DNA of 64,000 nt from Alloacidobacterium dinghuense (GCF_014274465.1 NZ_CP060394.1:2108001-2172000), one strand, 5' to 3'. Positions 16,469-26,188 are shown, counted from the first letter of the stretch. Notes: generated by a model from the sequence alone, not told the origin. Numbers and translations are program-made.

Positions 16469-17968
16469 ATGGCAACATCAGAGTACATTCGAAAGGCTGA
16501 GCAATCTGAAAGGCAACTCAGGCGAGCAGGTTACCAAACGATCAGCCGCCGCCGGGTTGCCGGGCCGGTTCTCGCCTCCAAGCTTCTACGAATGTCCGGC
16601 GATGTCATCATCGTTGTTTTGGCCTTTGCTCTGGCTCTTGAAATCAAGCTTCACGTCTTGAACGACACATTCCAAGTCACCCACGCCTCCACGGTCTACC
16701 TCTATTTAGGCTTCTTTGCGTGGTTTCTCTGTTGCCTGCTCCTAGTCTCAGAACACTATGATCTTTACAATCCGGTGCTAGGCGCCGGCGGTCTTCGCGA
16801 ACTCCGTTTAACCGTCCAGGCGACGCTGAATGCCGGATTGCTTCTGTGCGGCGGTCTCTACATGGCGCGATTGGAACTGGCCTCGCGCGCGGTCGTCATA
16901 CTGCTGATCTGTACAACTACCATTGCCCTCTGCATCTGGCGGGCAAGTATCCGGCTCGCCTATTATCGACATTTCGAAAAAGGTATTGATCTTCGCAACG
17001 TCGTCATTCTGGGCACAAATCATCTGAGCCAGGCGCTTGGCAACCACATCGCCAACAATTATCGGCTTGGTTATCAGTTTCTCGGGTATCTTTCAGCGTC
17101 CGGCCGTTCGGACGAGTCCGTTGACTCCTTGACGATCCTGGGAAGCATCGATCGGCTGCGCCAGCTTACGCGACAGCATTTCATTGATGAAGTCGTCATC
17201 ACACATGCGCTTCCAATAGAGCAAGTGATTCTCCTGCTCGAAGAGGCGCGTGAATTGGGCATCGATATTCGAGCCATCTCTGGTCTCTTTGGCGATCTTT
17301 CCCGCCACGCCACAATCGAATATCTCGGCGTCTATCCGGTCAGGTCGTTGCATCGCAGCCATTCCAGAACACTGTCACATCTCTTCAAGCGTGCCTTCGA
17401 CATCATTTTTTCGCTGGCAGTCTTGCTTGCCGTCCTTCCCTTGATGTTTGTCATCGCGGTTCTCATCCGCGTCGACAGCAAAGGACCCGTCTTCTATGTC
17501 TCGGAGCGCATTGGCAAGCGCGGACGCGTATTCCCCTGCTTCAAATTCCGCACCATGGTACGCGATGCCGAGAAGAAGAAGCGCGAACTGGCAGCCCTGA
17601 ACGAGCGCGACGGCATCCTTTTTAAGGTATCGAACGATCCACGCGTAACACGCGTCGGCCGCATTTTGCGCAAGTACAGCCTTGACGAGCTGCCGCAATT
17701 CTTCAACGTCTTCCGTGGCGAAATGAGCGTCGTCGGCCCACGCCCGCCGATAGCCAGTGAGGTGGAAAAGTACGCTCTGGAACACTTCCGCCGCCTGGAG
17801 GTCATGCCAGGCCTTACCGGCCTTTGGCAAGTTCACGCAAGGCAGGACGCTTCGTTCGCCAAGTACATCGAATTGGACACGGCGTACGTTGAGAACTGGA
17901 CTTTCTGGCTGGACGTAAAGATTCTTATGCGTACGGCGCAGGTCGTCGTTCGCGGCACGGGAGCCTGA
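16469..17968 (+). CDS. Undecaprenyl-phosphate sugar phosphotransferase (WcaJ/WbaP type)
   Basis: 499 residues. The N-terminal half has four to five transmembrane helices and a CoA-binding-like Rossmann domain (NVVILGTNHLSQALGNHI). The C-terminal third is the bacterial sugar transferase domain: KRAFDIIFSLAVLL helix, GPVFYVSERIGKRG, FKFRTM, SLDELPQFFNV with the catalytic Asp-Glu, GEMSVVGPRPP and GLTGLWQV. It loads a sugar-1-phosphate onto undecaprenyl phosphate to start exopolysaccharide or O-antigen synthesis. No other polysaccharide cluster genes adjoin it, so it may be an isolated initiating enzyme; the GT4 at 22.3 kb is the nearest glycosyltransferase. Confidence 0.92.
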   Translation: MATSEYIRKAEQSERQLRRAGYQTISRRRVAGPVLASKLLRMSGDVIIVVLAFALALEIKLHVLNDTFQVTHASTVYLYLGFFAWFLCCLLLVSEHYDLYNPVLGAGGLRELRLTVQATLNAGLLLCGGLYMARLELASRAVVILLICTTTIALCIWRASIRLAYYRHFEKGIDLRNVVILGTNHLSQALGNHIANNYRLGYQFLGYLSASGRSDESVDSLTILGSIDRLRQLTRQHFIDEVVITHALPIEQVILLLEEARELGIDIRAISGLFGDLSRHATIEYLGVYPVRSLHRSHSRTLSHLFKRAFDIIFSLAVLLAVLPLMFVIAVLIRVDSKGPVFYVSERIGKRGRVFPCFKFRTMVRDAEKKKRELAALNERDGILFKVSNDPRVTRVGRILRKYSLDELPQFFNVFRGEMSVVGPRPPIASEVEKYALEHFRRLEVMPGLTGLWQVHARQDASFAKYIELDTAYVENWTFWLDVKILMRTAQVVVRGTGA

Positions 17969-17986
17969 TCCAACACAGACGCCGGG

Positions 17987-19189
17987 CTATTGTGCCACTG
18001 GCTGCGCAAGGACCCCATCTTTCAGGAGCATCTGCTTCATACAGCGCAACGCCTGCCGTGTGCGTTCCTCATTTTCAATCAATGAGAATCGCACGTGGCC
18101 ATCGCCAAATTCTCCGAAGCCGATTCCCGGACTCACGGCAACTTTCGCGTCTTTTAGCAGCTTGGTAGAAAACTCAAGCGAACCCAGGCTCCTGTAAGGC
18201 CCCGGAATCGGCGCCCACACGAACATCGTTGCCTTCGGCAGTGGAACCTGCCATCCCAGCTTATTCAATCCCTGCACAAGCACATCGCGGCGCCTGCGAT
18301 AGTTCTCGCAAATTTCCTGCACGCATTCCTGCGATCCTTCAAGCGCCAGAATCGACGCGACCTGGATCGGCGTAAATGTTCCATAGTCGAAATAGCTCTT
18401 GAGACGAGCCAAAGCCGCTACCAGCTTTCTGTTCCCAACCATAAAACCGACTCGCCAGCCCGGCATGTTGTAGCTCTTTGAGAGGGTGAAGAACTCAACC
18501 GCAATATCCTTCGCCCCCGGAACCTGCAAGATGGACGGGGCTTTATATCCATCGAAGCAGATGTCGGCATACGCAAGATCATGCACCAGATAGAGATTGT
18601 GTTCCTTGCACAGTGCCACCACGCGTTCAAAGAAGGTCAAATCCGCACACTGCGTCGTTGGATTCGCGGGAAAGTTGAGAATAAGCATCTTTGGCCGCGG
18701 ATACATCAGCGGAATTGCCCGCTCCAGCTCCGCCAGAAATGCTTCCGTGTCATGGATCGCCACGCTGTGAATATTCGCACCGGCGATGACCGGTCCATAA
18801 ATATGGATCGGGTAACTCGGATTCGGAACGACGACAACGTCGCCCTGATCAAGGGTGGCAAGACACAGATGAGCAATTCCCTCTTTCGATCCAATGGTGA
18901 CAATCGCCTCTGTGTCAGGGTCCAGCGCGACATCATAGCGCTTTTGATACCAGTTGCAGATCGCCTTTCTCAGCCGCGGAATTCCCCGCGAGAGTGAATA
19001 CCGGTGCGTCTCCGGCTTGCGCGCAGCTTCAATCATCTTGTCGACGATGTGCTGCGGCGTTTCGCCATCAGGATTGCCCATCCCGAAATCGATAATGTCT
19101 TCGCCGCAGCGACGTGCCGCCGACTTAAGCTCCGTGGTGATGTTGAAAACGTAGGCGGGCAGTCTCTTGAGTCTTGAAAATTCTTCCAC
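17987..19189 (-). CDS. alaC: PLP-dependent aminotransferase, AlaC-like
   Basis: 400 residues, fold-type I class I/II aminotransferase. The PLP lysine is in [34 protein letters not shown] and the C-terminal arginine in [13 protein letters not shown] complete the cofactor and substrate sites. The sequence style is that of the glutamate-pyruvate aminotransferase AlaC. It interconverts pyruvate/glutamate and alanine/2-oxoglutarate; a LL-diaminopimelate-type role cannot be excluded. The start is GTG at 19189. It converges on the preceding gene with an 18-bp gap. Confidence 0.9.
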   Translation of the reverse strand: MEEFSRLKRLPAYVFNITTELKSAARRCGEDIIDFGMGNPDGETPQHIVDKMIEAARKPETHRYSLSRGIPRLRKAICNWYQKRYDVALDPDTEAIVTIGSKEGIAHLCLATLDQGDVVVVPNPSYPIHIYGPVIAGANIHSVAIHDTEAFLAELERAIPLMYPRPKMLILNFPANPTTQCADLTFFERVVALCKEHNLYLVHDLAYADICFDGYKAPSILQVPGAKDIAVEFFTLSKSYNMPGWRVGFMVGNRKLVAALARLKSYFDYGTFTPIQVASILALEGSQECVQEICENYRRRRDVLVQGLNKLGWQVPLPKATMFVWAPIPGPYRSLGSLEFSTKLLKDAKVAVSPGIGFGEFGDGHVRFSLIENEERTRQALRCMKQMLLKDGVLAQPVAQ

Positions 19190-19322
19190 TCGAATCAGTC
19201 CTGTGCGCGTGTGCGATCAAATAACTGATTCCAACTATAGAAGATGCAGGCAGAAATTTCCTAGCAAGCGCTGATGCCTTGAGTTAGCGAACTTGAGTAC
19301 TCCATATAAGGCCCAGCGATCC

Positions 19323-20093
19323 CTAGACCCCGCTCAATGCTTCCTGCAATCGATCACTGTAACTGCGGCTCACGCGAAGCGTGGTTCCGTCCTTCAGGCG
19401 CAGCAGACAGTCGCGATTCGCCAGCGCCTGCATTTCTGATATCCGATCCAGTCGAACAATCGTGGAGCGATGAATCCGGATGAACGTCGACGCGTCGAGC
19501 CTGCGCTCCAGAATGTGCAATGGCTCGCGAAGCAAATGCGTCTTTCCGTTGACGTGCAGCGCGGCATAGTCGCCCTGCGCTTCAATCCACTCCACTTCGT
19601 TTGCTGTAATGAAGAAGACCCTCCGGCCGTTACGAATGGCGAACCGCTGCTGGTTTCCTGACGGACGCTTGGCATGCAGATCAGAGAGCAATGACTCCAG
19701 CCGCTCCCCCAGCGTGTTGTCCTTCTCCATTTGCAGCAATCGCTGCACCCGGTCGATGGCCTCGGTGAAACGAACATCATCGATTGGCTTCAACAGGTAA
19801 TCCGCGGCGTGTACATCGAACGCGCGCAGCGCATACTGATCGAATGCAGTGAGAAAAATGACGGCCGGGCGTTCATCCGGGGCCAGTTGCTCCAGCATTT
19901 CGAAGCCATCCATCTCCGGCATCTGCACATCGAGAAAAATCAGATGCGGATGATGCTCCGAAATTGCGGCCAAAGCATCTTCGCCGTTGCCGCACTCGCC
20001 AACCACTTCAAATTGCGGGTAAGGCCGCAGACGCGAAATGATTCCACGCCGCGCTAAAGGTTCATCATCAATCACGATGGCTCGATATGTCAT
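19323..20093 (-). CDS. LytTR-family response regulator
   Basis: 256 residues. The receiver domain (1-120) has the acidic pair in IDDEPLARRG, the phosphorylated Asp in IFLDVQMPEMDG, and Lys in LLKPIDDVRF. The C-terminal LytTR DNA-binding domain (about 150-250) shows FITANEVEWIEAQGDYA and FIRIHRSTIV. Its start overlaps the stop of the sensor kinase by 4 nt, so the two form a LytS/LytR (AlgZ/AlgR)-type pair. The target genes are not evident; such regulators often act on surface or polysaccharide genes. Confidence 0.95.
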   Translation of the reverse strand: MTYRAIVIDDEPLARRGIISRLRPYPQFEVVGECGNGEDALAAISEHHPHLIFLDVQMPEMDGFEMLEQLAPDERPAVIFLTAFDQYALRAFDVHAADYLLKPIDDVRFTEAIDRVQRLLQMEKDNTLGERLESLLSDLHAKRPSGNQQRFAIRNGRRVFFITANEVEWIEAQGDYAALHVNGKTHLLREPLHILERRLDASTFIRIHRSTIVRLDRISEMQALANRDCLLRLKDGTTLRVSRSYSDRLQEALSGV

Positions 20094-21262
20094 TGTGCCC
20101 TGATCTCCTGTAATCGAGTACCCGCCAGCTCAGCGGGCGCCATATAAGTGTGGAAAGGAATCTTGATCGTTACTTTGCACACATCTCCTGCGGAAAAATC
20201 AATTGTGAATTCGTGAGCATCGCCATACAGTTGCTGCAAGCGAGTACGAATATTCGTCAGCCCGATTCCGTACGTGCACGGCTTTCCGTTCAACGGCACC
20301 AGCTCATTCCTTACCTGGATCACGAGATCGTCCTTCTCGCGAAAAGCGGTCATGAACAGCTCACCGCCATTGCGTTTCTTTGCAATGCCGTGCCGTACCG
20401 CGTTCTCGACCAGCGGCTGCAGCAGCAGGCGAGGAACCCCGGCTTCAAGCAAACTGGAATCCGTCTCCTCGATCACCATCAGCCTTTCCCCTAACCGCGT
20501 CTTTTCGATCTCCAGATACAGCCTTGTAATATCAAGTTCGTCGCGCAACGGGCTCTCGTAGGTGCCGTTGTCATCCAATGTGGCTCGCAAAAAGTCAGCT
20601 AGTCGCGCAATCATGCGATTGGCTGTCGCCGTATCCCGCTCATACACCAGCGTAGAAATCGAATTCAGCGTATTAAACAGAAAATGCGGATGAATCTGGT
20701 ATTGCAGTGCTTTCAGCTCGGCCTCATGCACCAGAGATTCCAGATGCAGCAGCCGTGCACGCTCTTCCGCCTGCGCCCCATAGAACTTGATGCCGAAATA
20801 CAATGCGCTCCACAACGCAAGAACGAACGTCGGACTGAGTGCATTCGCAAAGATGTAATACCACTCGAACTTCTCCCACGATGGCATCAGGTATTTCGCT
20901 TCCAGCCACAAAAGCAGCGTTCCGCAAATCAATCCAAGCGAGTAACAGCTAAGCGCCACGACGCGCACTACATGGGACCACGAAGCCTGCTTTCGCCACA
21001 AGCGACGGCACACAGTGTGTTGCGGAAAACTGGCTAGAAAACAGACTGCGCAAAAGGCGAGGCGGTACAGCAGCTCGCTTCGAAGCTCCTTTGAAGGAAG
21101 GAAGCTCAGCAGCTGTAGAACAAAGTAAACACTCCAGCCTCCGGCCTGGACCTGCCAGAAAGATGGCAGCCGCTGCTCTTCAGAAAGTCTCACACTGCAA
21201 TATGTTAGCGGGAAATTAATCCCGAAGGCCCGGCAGTATGTCGCAAAATTTACACGACTCAC
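20090..21262 (-). CDS. LytS/YehU-type sensor histidine kinase
   Basis: 390 residues with the GTG start at 21262; GTG at 21196 (VRLSEEQR) is an alternative, and neither has a good ribosome site. Four hydrophobic helices occupy the N-terminal half, then the His_kinase domain with phospho-acceptor His in LQYQIHPHFLFNTLNSI, and an HATPase region with LVENAVRHGIAKKR and YGIGLTNIRTRL. This is the histidine-kinase family that partners LytTR regulators. The signal sensed by the membrane part is unknown. Confidence 0.93.
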   Translation of the reverse strand: MSRVNFATYCRAFGINFPLTYCSVRLSEEQRLPSFWQVQAGGWSVYFVLQLLSFLPSKELRSELLYRLAFCAVCFLASFPQHTVCRRLWRKQASWSHVVRVVALSCYSLGLICGTLLLWLEAKYLMPSWEKFEWYYIFANALSPTFVLALWSALYFGIKFYGAQAEERARLLHLESLVHEAELKALQYQIHPHFLFNTLNSISTLVYERDTATANRMIARLADFLRATLDDNGTYESPLRDELDITRLYLEIEKTRLGERLMVIEETDSSLLEAGVPRLLLQPLVENAVRHGIAKKRNGGELFMTAFREKDDLVIQVRNELVPLNGKPCTYGIGLTNIRTRLQQLYGDAHEFTIDFSAGDVCKVTIKIPFHTYMAPAELAGTRLQEIRAQ

Positions 21263-21373
21263 CGTTCAAGCATCAGAAATCGCCCGTAAATGGCATTGCG
21301 AAGAACTTCTCCACAGCAATTCCCCCACCCAACTTACAATCGGTGAGAAGTACCGGAGCCCCCGAAGAACCTT

Positions 21374-22240
21374 ATGGAATGGCATAACATAATCGACGCG
21401 TCCAGGGCCGACCTCGATGCTCTGGCCGAGCGTTACCATCTTCATCCGCTCCACATTGAAGACTGCCGTCAGCGTCTTGGAAGCGCCAAAATCGAAGAAG
21501 GGGAGACCTATCTCTTCACTGTAGTCAAGTGCGTGGAGTTGAGGGCCGACGGCAACATTGACGCTCACGATGTTGACCTGTTCCTCGGCAGAGACTACCT
21601 CATCACGGTCCTGGAGCCGGACGACAAAGACACGCGCCAAAACGTCGAACGACTGCGCGCCAACAATGACCATTCCCGCCCTGACCAGCTCTATTACCGC
21701 ATTGTGGACGCTACGGTCGACAAATACCTTCCCGTGCTCGATCACTTCAACGAAATCATTGACGATCTCGAAGACATTGCCATGGAGGCAGTTACCCCAA
21801 AAACGCTTTCTCGAATCTTCGAAATCAAACGTGTGCTCATCGAATTGCGGCGCATCCTCGGGCATACGCGCGACGTATCCGCACATCTTCAGCGCGTCGA
21901 CTCGCCTTACATCAAGCGCGACATGTGGCCCTTCCTTCGTGATGTGTACGATCACATCGCCCGCAACCTCGACCACGTTGAGATGCTTCGCGATCTGCTC
22001 AACGGCTGCCTCGACGTCTATCTGTCCAGTGTCGCGAATCGCACCAATCAGGTTATGAAGGTCCTCACCGTTCTCAGCACCATTGCCCTGCCCGCGCTTG
22101 TGGTTTCTGGAATCTATGGAATGAATGTGAAAGGCTTGCCAGGATCAGAAACTCATTACGGCCTGTTAATCGTAATCGGCATGATGGTCGCCTCCACCGT
22201 AATCTTGCTCTGGATTCTGCGTAGATTTGATTGGCTCTGA
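21374..22240 (+). CDS. corA: CorA-family divalent metal transporter
   Basis: 288 residues. The N-terminal cytoplasmic alpha/beta domain is short (begins MEWHNIIDASRADL), followed by long helices and two C-terminal transmembrane helices with the selectivity motif YGMN (in GIYGMNVKGLPG), which defines CorA magnesium/cobalt channels. The protein is at the short end of the family (about 290-350 residues). It lies alone, divergent from the sensor kinase. Confidence 0.93.
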   Translation: MEWHNIIDASRADLDALAERYHLHPLHIEDCRQRLGSAKIEEGETYLFTVVKCVELRADGNIDAHDVDLFLGRDYLITVLEPDDKDTRQNVERLRANNDHSRPDQLYYRIVDATVDKYLPVLDHFNEIIDDLEDIAMEAVTPKTLSRIFEIKRVLIELRRILGHTRDVSAHLQRVDSPYIKRDMWPFLRDVYDHIARNLDHVEMLRDLLNGCLDVYLSSVANRTNQVMKVLTVLSTIALPALVVSGIYGMNVKGLPGSETHYGLLIVIGMMVASTVILLWILRRFDWL

Positions 22241-22309
22241 TTCAGTCATTCGATCGTCAGAAAACCCTCATATAGAATGAACGAAAACACATAGCCACGC
22301 TTCTCATAC

Positions 22310-23461
22310 ATGCAGGTCATCCAGGCGACACTTGGCACCTTTCATCATTTTCATTTAGCTCGCGAACTGAAATCGCGTGGCTACTTGAAGCAGATCTACT
22401 CCACATATCCTTGGCGGCGATTGCGCCGTGAGGGCCTTCCGCGTGAATCTGTCACCACGTTTCCCTGGCTTCACACATCGCAGATGGTGGCTGGCCGTTA
22501 TATCTCCATCCCGAAAAGCATCGATCGCCCTCTGGGAGATTGGATCGCAACATCCTTTGACGCATGGGTTTCCCGTCAACTTTCTGCATGCGACGCCTTC
22601 GTCTCGCTCTCCGGCTCCGGATCGAAAAGCGGTGAGCGGGCGCAGCAACTTGGCGCAAAGTACGTCTGCGACAGGGGCTCTTCGCACGCGCGCTACCAGC
22701 AGCAACTCCTGCATGAAGAATATCGACGCTGGAAGGTACCGTTCGCTCAAGCTTCATCTGTCGATCGCGAGGAGCGCGAATACGAAATCGCCGATGCAAT
22801 CACGGTTCTCTCCGAATTTGCTCGCCGGTCTTTCATTGAATGCGGCGTGCCCCCGGAAAAAGTCTATAAGATGCTTCTCGGCGTTCAGCTCGAAGTATTT
22901 CGCCAGACCGCAGAGCCGCCAATCGACTCGTTTGAGGTGCTTTTCGCCGGCACGGTCAGCTTTCGTAAAGGAATCCCCTACCTGCTTGAGGGTTTCCGCA
23001 GACTGAAGCATCCCCGCAAGCGCCTTCGCATCGTTGGATTCGTTCCGCAAGAGATCAGACCATATCTGAAAACGCAGGATCTCACCGACATTGAAATCAC
23101 CGGTCCACGCTCGCAAGCCGAGCTTGCGCATATGATGAGCCAAAGCCATGCGCTCGTCCTTCCCTCCATTGAAGATGGCTTCGGAATGGTGCTTACGCAA
23201 GCCATGGCCTGCGGATGTCCTGTCATCAGTACCACGAACACCGGTGGCCCTGATCTTTACACCAACGGCGAAGAAGGCTTCATCATTCCCATCCGCTCGC
23301 CGGAAGCGATTCACGGCGCGCTTCAACAACTCGCCGAAGACAGTTCTTTACGAGCGAAAATGAGTGCCGCATCTCTCGGCAAAGTCCAATCCTTCGGCGG
23401 TTGGCATCAATACGGCGAAAACTTCGCCAACTTCCTTAAGCGGCTCTGCGGCTGCGCCTGA
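22310..23461 (+). CDS. Glycosyltransferase family 4 protein
   Basis: 383 residues, GT-B fold. The C-terminal nucleotide-sugar domain has VLFAGTVSFRKGIPYLLEGF, VLPSIEDGFGMVLTQAMACGCPVI (the E-X7-E motif) and STTNTGGPDLY, all typical of GT4. The N-terminal acceptor domain begins QVIQATLGTFHHFHLARELKS, a style seen in exopolysaccharide glycosyltransferases. Donor and acceptor cannot be assigned. No Shine-Dalgarno sequence is evident before the ATG. Confidence 0.9.
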   Translation: MQVIQATLGTFHHFHLARELKSRGYLKQIYSTYPWRRLRREGLPRESVTTFPWLHTSQMVAGRYISIPKSIDRPLGDWIATSFDAWVSRQLSACDAFVSLSGSGSKSGERAQQLGAKYVCDRGSSHARYQQQLLHEEYRRWKVPFAQASSVDREEREYEIADAITVLSEFARRSFIECGVPPEKVYKMLLGVQLEVFRQTAEPPIDSFEVLFAGTVSFRKGIPYLLEGFRRLKHPRKRLRIVGFVPQEIRPYLKTQDLTDIEITGPRSQAELAHMMSQSHALVLPSIEDGFGMVLTQAMACGCPVISTTNTGGPDLYTNGEEGFIIPIRSPEAIHGALQQLAEDSSLRAKMSAASLGKVQSFGGWHQYGENFANFLKRLCGCA

Positions 23462-23627
23462 TTCTTCTGGTAGACGAACCACGATCTGATTCGAGCACTC
23501 TGGCGCTGGGGGGTCACTGGTTACGCAAGCGTTGTGCAACTACAATCTGCGCAGGACTGGCACTTTCATGAGGGCATTCGCGCTCACTTTAGTGGACATT
23601 CACAAGCGTCGCGAATTGGGGACATGC

Positions 23628-23773
23628 ATGGTCAAAGGTTCAGATCTTCTCGTCGCCGCCCTTGAGAACGAGGGTGTCGATCGCATCTTTGAAGTTCCCG
23701 TCGACTATTCGGAAAACAAGCGGGTGCTGGTGATGAGCTGGCGCAGCGGCTGCCCGTGATGCAGGAGGCGTGA
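23628..23773 (+). pseudogene. Collapsed acetolactate synthase-type ThDP enzyme gene
   Basis: The open frame begins MVKGSDLLVAALENEGVDRIF, the start of acetolactate-synthase-like ThDP enzymes, and passes directly into EVPVDYSENKRVLV, the C-terminal end of the same family. About 500 codons are missing. One base is then lost: restoring it gives DELAQRLPVMQEA and a stop at 23771-23773, three bases before the ATG of the next gene. The junction lies on a GTTCCCG sequence that would occur in both the N-terminal (GVPG) and C-terminal (VPVD) regions of an intact gene, so deletion between short repeats is likely. In an intact state it would have been the first gene of an operon with the dehydrogenase. 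Confidence 0.8.
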
Positions 23774-23775
23774 TC

Positions 23776-25167
23776 ATGTCCCAACCCTATCAAGTCGTTC
23801 AGGCTTATGACCGTACGCTGATCAAGGAAATCCCGGCCGATGACGCTGCTGCGCTAGAGGCTAAGGTGGACGCGGCGTTCCGGCTCATAAAGAATCGCGA
23901 CGGCGCCCTGAAGCCTTACCACCGTAGCGCAATTTTGATTCGCGCCGCTGCGCTGCTGGGAGAGAGGCTGGACACATTTGCACGGCTCATCGCGCAGGAA
24001 GGCGGGAAGCCGCTGACGGACGCCAGGATCGAGGCGATCCGTGCAGTTGACGGCTTGCGCAATGCGGCCGAAGAAATCCGGAACTTCGCCGGCCGGGAGA
24101 TCCCCATGGGGCTCACGCCGGCGAGCGATGGTCGCTGGGCTTTCACCACCAGGGAGCCGATCGGCGTCGTCGCCGCGATCTCGGCTTTCAACCATCCGCT
24201 TAACCTGATCGTCCATCAGGTCGCACCGGCCGTCGCTGTCGGGTGTCCAGTGATCGTCAAGCCGGCTGCGCCGACGCCGCTGTCCTGCCTGGAACTGGCC
24301 GCTCTGCTCTGCGAGGCGGGCCTCCCAGAGCCGTGGTGCCAGACCCTCGTCACAGAGGACAATGCCCTGTCCGAACGGCTCGCCACCGATCCACGCATCG
24401 CTTTCCTGAGCTTCATCGGTTCCGCCCGTGTTGGCTGGTATCTGCGGAGCAAGCTCGCACCAGGGACGCGTTGCGCGCTTGAACACGGAGGCGCGGCGCC
24501 GGTGATGGTCGACCGCAGCGCCAGGCTCGACCGGATCATCGAGCCTATCGTCAAGGGCGGCTACTACCATGCTGGCCAGGTTTGCGTCTCGACGCAGCGC
24601 ATCTTCGTGCATAACGATATCAAGGCCGAATTCGTCGAGCGTCTGGCGTCGCGTGTACGTGCGCTTCGCGTGGGGGACCCGCTCCTGGCCGACACCGAGG
24701 TCGGTCCACTCATCCTCCCCCGCGAGGCGACCCGCGTGAGCAATTGGATCGACGAGGCGGTGGCGGCTGGCGCGCAGTTGATCGGCGGACGGCGGCGGTC
24801 CGAGACCACGCTTGAGCCCGCGATCCTTGTGGAGCCTGCGGCGGATGCCAAGGTGTCGCAATTGGAGATCTTCGGCCCGGTGACATGCGTCTACGGTTTC
24901 GAAAAGCTCGACGATGCCATCGAGATCGCCAACTCCCTGCCCTTCGCCTTTCAAGCCAGCGTCTTCTCAACCGATATCGAGCCGGCTTTGCGGGCCGCGC
25001 AGCGGTTGGATGCTTCGGCAGTGATGGTCAACGACCACACCGCGTTCCGCACAGACTGGATGCCGTTCGCCGGGCGCCGCCAATCCGGGTACGGCATCGG
25101 CGGCATCCGCCCCACGATGAACGAGATGTCCGAAGAGAAGATGATCGTTTTCAGGCAAGCAGACTGA
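23776..25167 (+). CDS. Aldehyde dehydrogenase family protein
   Basis: 463 residues from the ATG at 23776, which has AGGAGG at ideal distance; the in-frame GTG at 23770 is too close to it. The NAD(P) fold shows VAAISAFNHPLNLI and VIVKPAAPTPLSCLELA; the general base region is CALEHGGAAPVMV (usual ELGG is EHGG). The catalytic Cys is in YYHAGQVCVSTQR, and the C-terminal part has EIFGPVTCVYGF and MPFAGRRQSGYGIGG. It oxidises an aldehyde, possibly methylmalonate-semialdehyde or a sugar-derived aldehyde. The segment is clearly more GC-rich than its surroundings, suggesting acquisition from a high-GC donor along with the wrecked synthase. Confidence 0.92.
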   Translation: MSQPYQVVQAYDRTLIKEIPADDAAALEAKVDAAFRLIKNRDGALKPYHRSAILIRAAALLGERLDTFARLIAQEGGKPLTDARIEAIRAVDGLRNAAEEIRNFAGREIPMGLTPASDGRWAFTTREPIGVVAAISAFNHPLNLIVHQVAPAVAVGCPVIVKPAAPTPLSCLELAALLCEAGLPEPWCQTLVTEDNALSERLATDPRIAFLSFIGSARVGWYLRSKLAPGTRCALEHGGAAPVMVDRSARLDRIIEPIVKGGYYHAGQVCVSTQRIFVHNDIKAEFVERLASRVRALRVGDPLLADTEVGPLILPREATRVSNWIDEAVAAGAQLIGGRRRSETTLEPAILVEPAADAKVSQLEIFGPVTCVYGFEKLDDAIEIANSLPFAFQASVFSTDIEPALRAAQRLDASAVMVNDHTAFRTDWMPFAGRRQSGYGIGGIRPTMNEMSEEKMIVFRQAD

Positions 25168-25381
25168 GCGGAGGTCGCAGACGCAAGCACCAATCCGCGC
25201 CCGTCCCGCATCGTTAAATTGGTTTGTCTCGACCCAAGACGATCGCCTTCAGCAGAACCCTATCCGCCCGCGAGCGAAAAGCGTCGCGGCGCGATAAGTG
25301 TCAACTCCGATTACCTCGCCTGTGGTATTTATGTAGTCGCGTCTTCACTGACGCGTGAGGCGACCGAAGATGACGACCTTG

Positions 25382-25735
25382 TTACCTTCGGCAGAAAGAA
25401 TGAACTGAAACGTAGCCCCCCGCCCCATTGTTGGCGCTTGCCCACAAGCGACCGCTGTATGATTCGACAATGGAGCGGCAGATCGCGAGACTCATGCCGG
25501 AGTGATCTTCGCGAATCGCGATCACATCGGTACTTTCCGCTGGTCCGGCCATCCTGCGGTGGGAAGTGGAGTGCCCTGCCTTGCGGTCGATGCCTTCGAG
25601 CGCTTGGGGCGTGCCGACCCACAGAATTCCCTGACGATCTTCGTAGATCACGCCAACGAGGGTTTGGGCCGTAACCTCTGGCACAAATCGCCATTTGCCA
25701 TTCATGTTGATATACTTTTTAAGTTCGCTTTGAAG
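25382..25735 (-). pseudogene. Remnant of a Reg_prop two-component sensor kinase
   Basis: Reading on the minus strand, one frame contains GVIYEDRQGILWVGTPQAL, a two-component-regulator propeller blade, and further on HSGMSLAICRSIVESYSGRLWAS, the end of a histidine-kinase ATPase domain (usual form GMGLSICRSIVE). An intact Reg_prop sensor kinase exceeds 900 residues, so everything between blade and ATPase tail, and the N-terminus, is gone. The N-terminal codons (LKKYINMNGKWRFVP) look foreign to this family and may come from another gene end. Confidence 0.6.
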
Positions 25736-26188
25736 CTTGCCTTACTATCCATCTCCAATCCGCCCTCGCAAGGCGCATGATAGTAAGCCCGAGTTGAATA
25801 TAAAGGGCGCGAGTAGTTCAGTGACAGAACGTCAACTTCTTTGAAGCTACTTTCAGCCTTTCCGAGCGAGATCAACATCATTCGCATAAAAATGAGAAAA
25901 TAAGCTGCTTAAGTCCGTTTTCATCCATGAGCAGACTTGGGCAGATTTGTCAGTTTTGAGCGCTTTTCAGAGCCTTGGATAGTAAATTTGGATAGTAAAT
26001 TCTTAGTTGAATTCGCTGTGCTAATCGTCATGCTAAGCGCCCGACTTCCCATCTCCGGCCGCATCTCCCCTTGATCATCTGTTGCTGACAGATTGAAATC
26101 CGGCCGTTCTTGAAACGGAGGTCGAATGGAAATCCGATCCTTGTGTAGCGATGTGAGGTATGACCGCCACATCGGCTACACTCGCCAA
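25736..26188. other. Intergenic decay zone with a 13-bp tandem repeat
   Basis: No gene recognised over about 450 bp. The sequence TTGGATAGTAAAT occurs twice in perfect tandem (25975-25987, 25988-26000), and its core TGGATAGTAA occurs once more in inverted orientation at about 25742-25751. These may be operator half-sites of a vanished promoter. Confidence 0.4.

Noticed and set aside
23854-24954. 366-residue minus-strand open frame
   Set aside because: Antisense to the aldehyde dehydrogenase, a product of its high GC; composition is Arg/His/Asp-rich with no recognisable domain.
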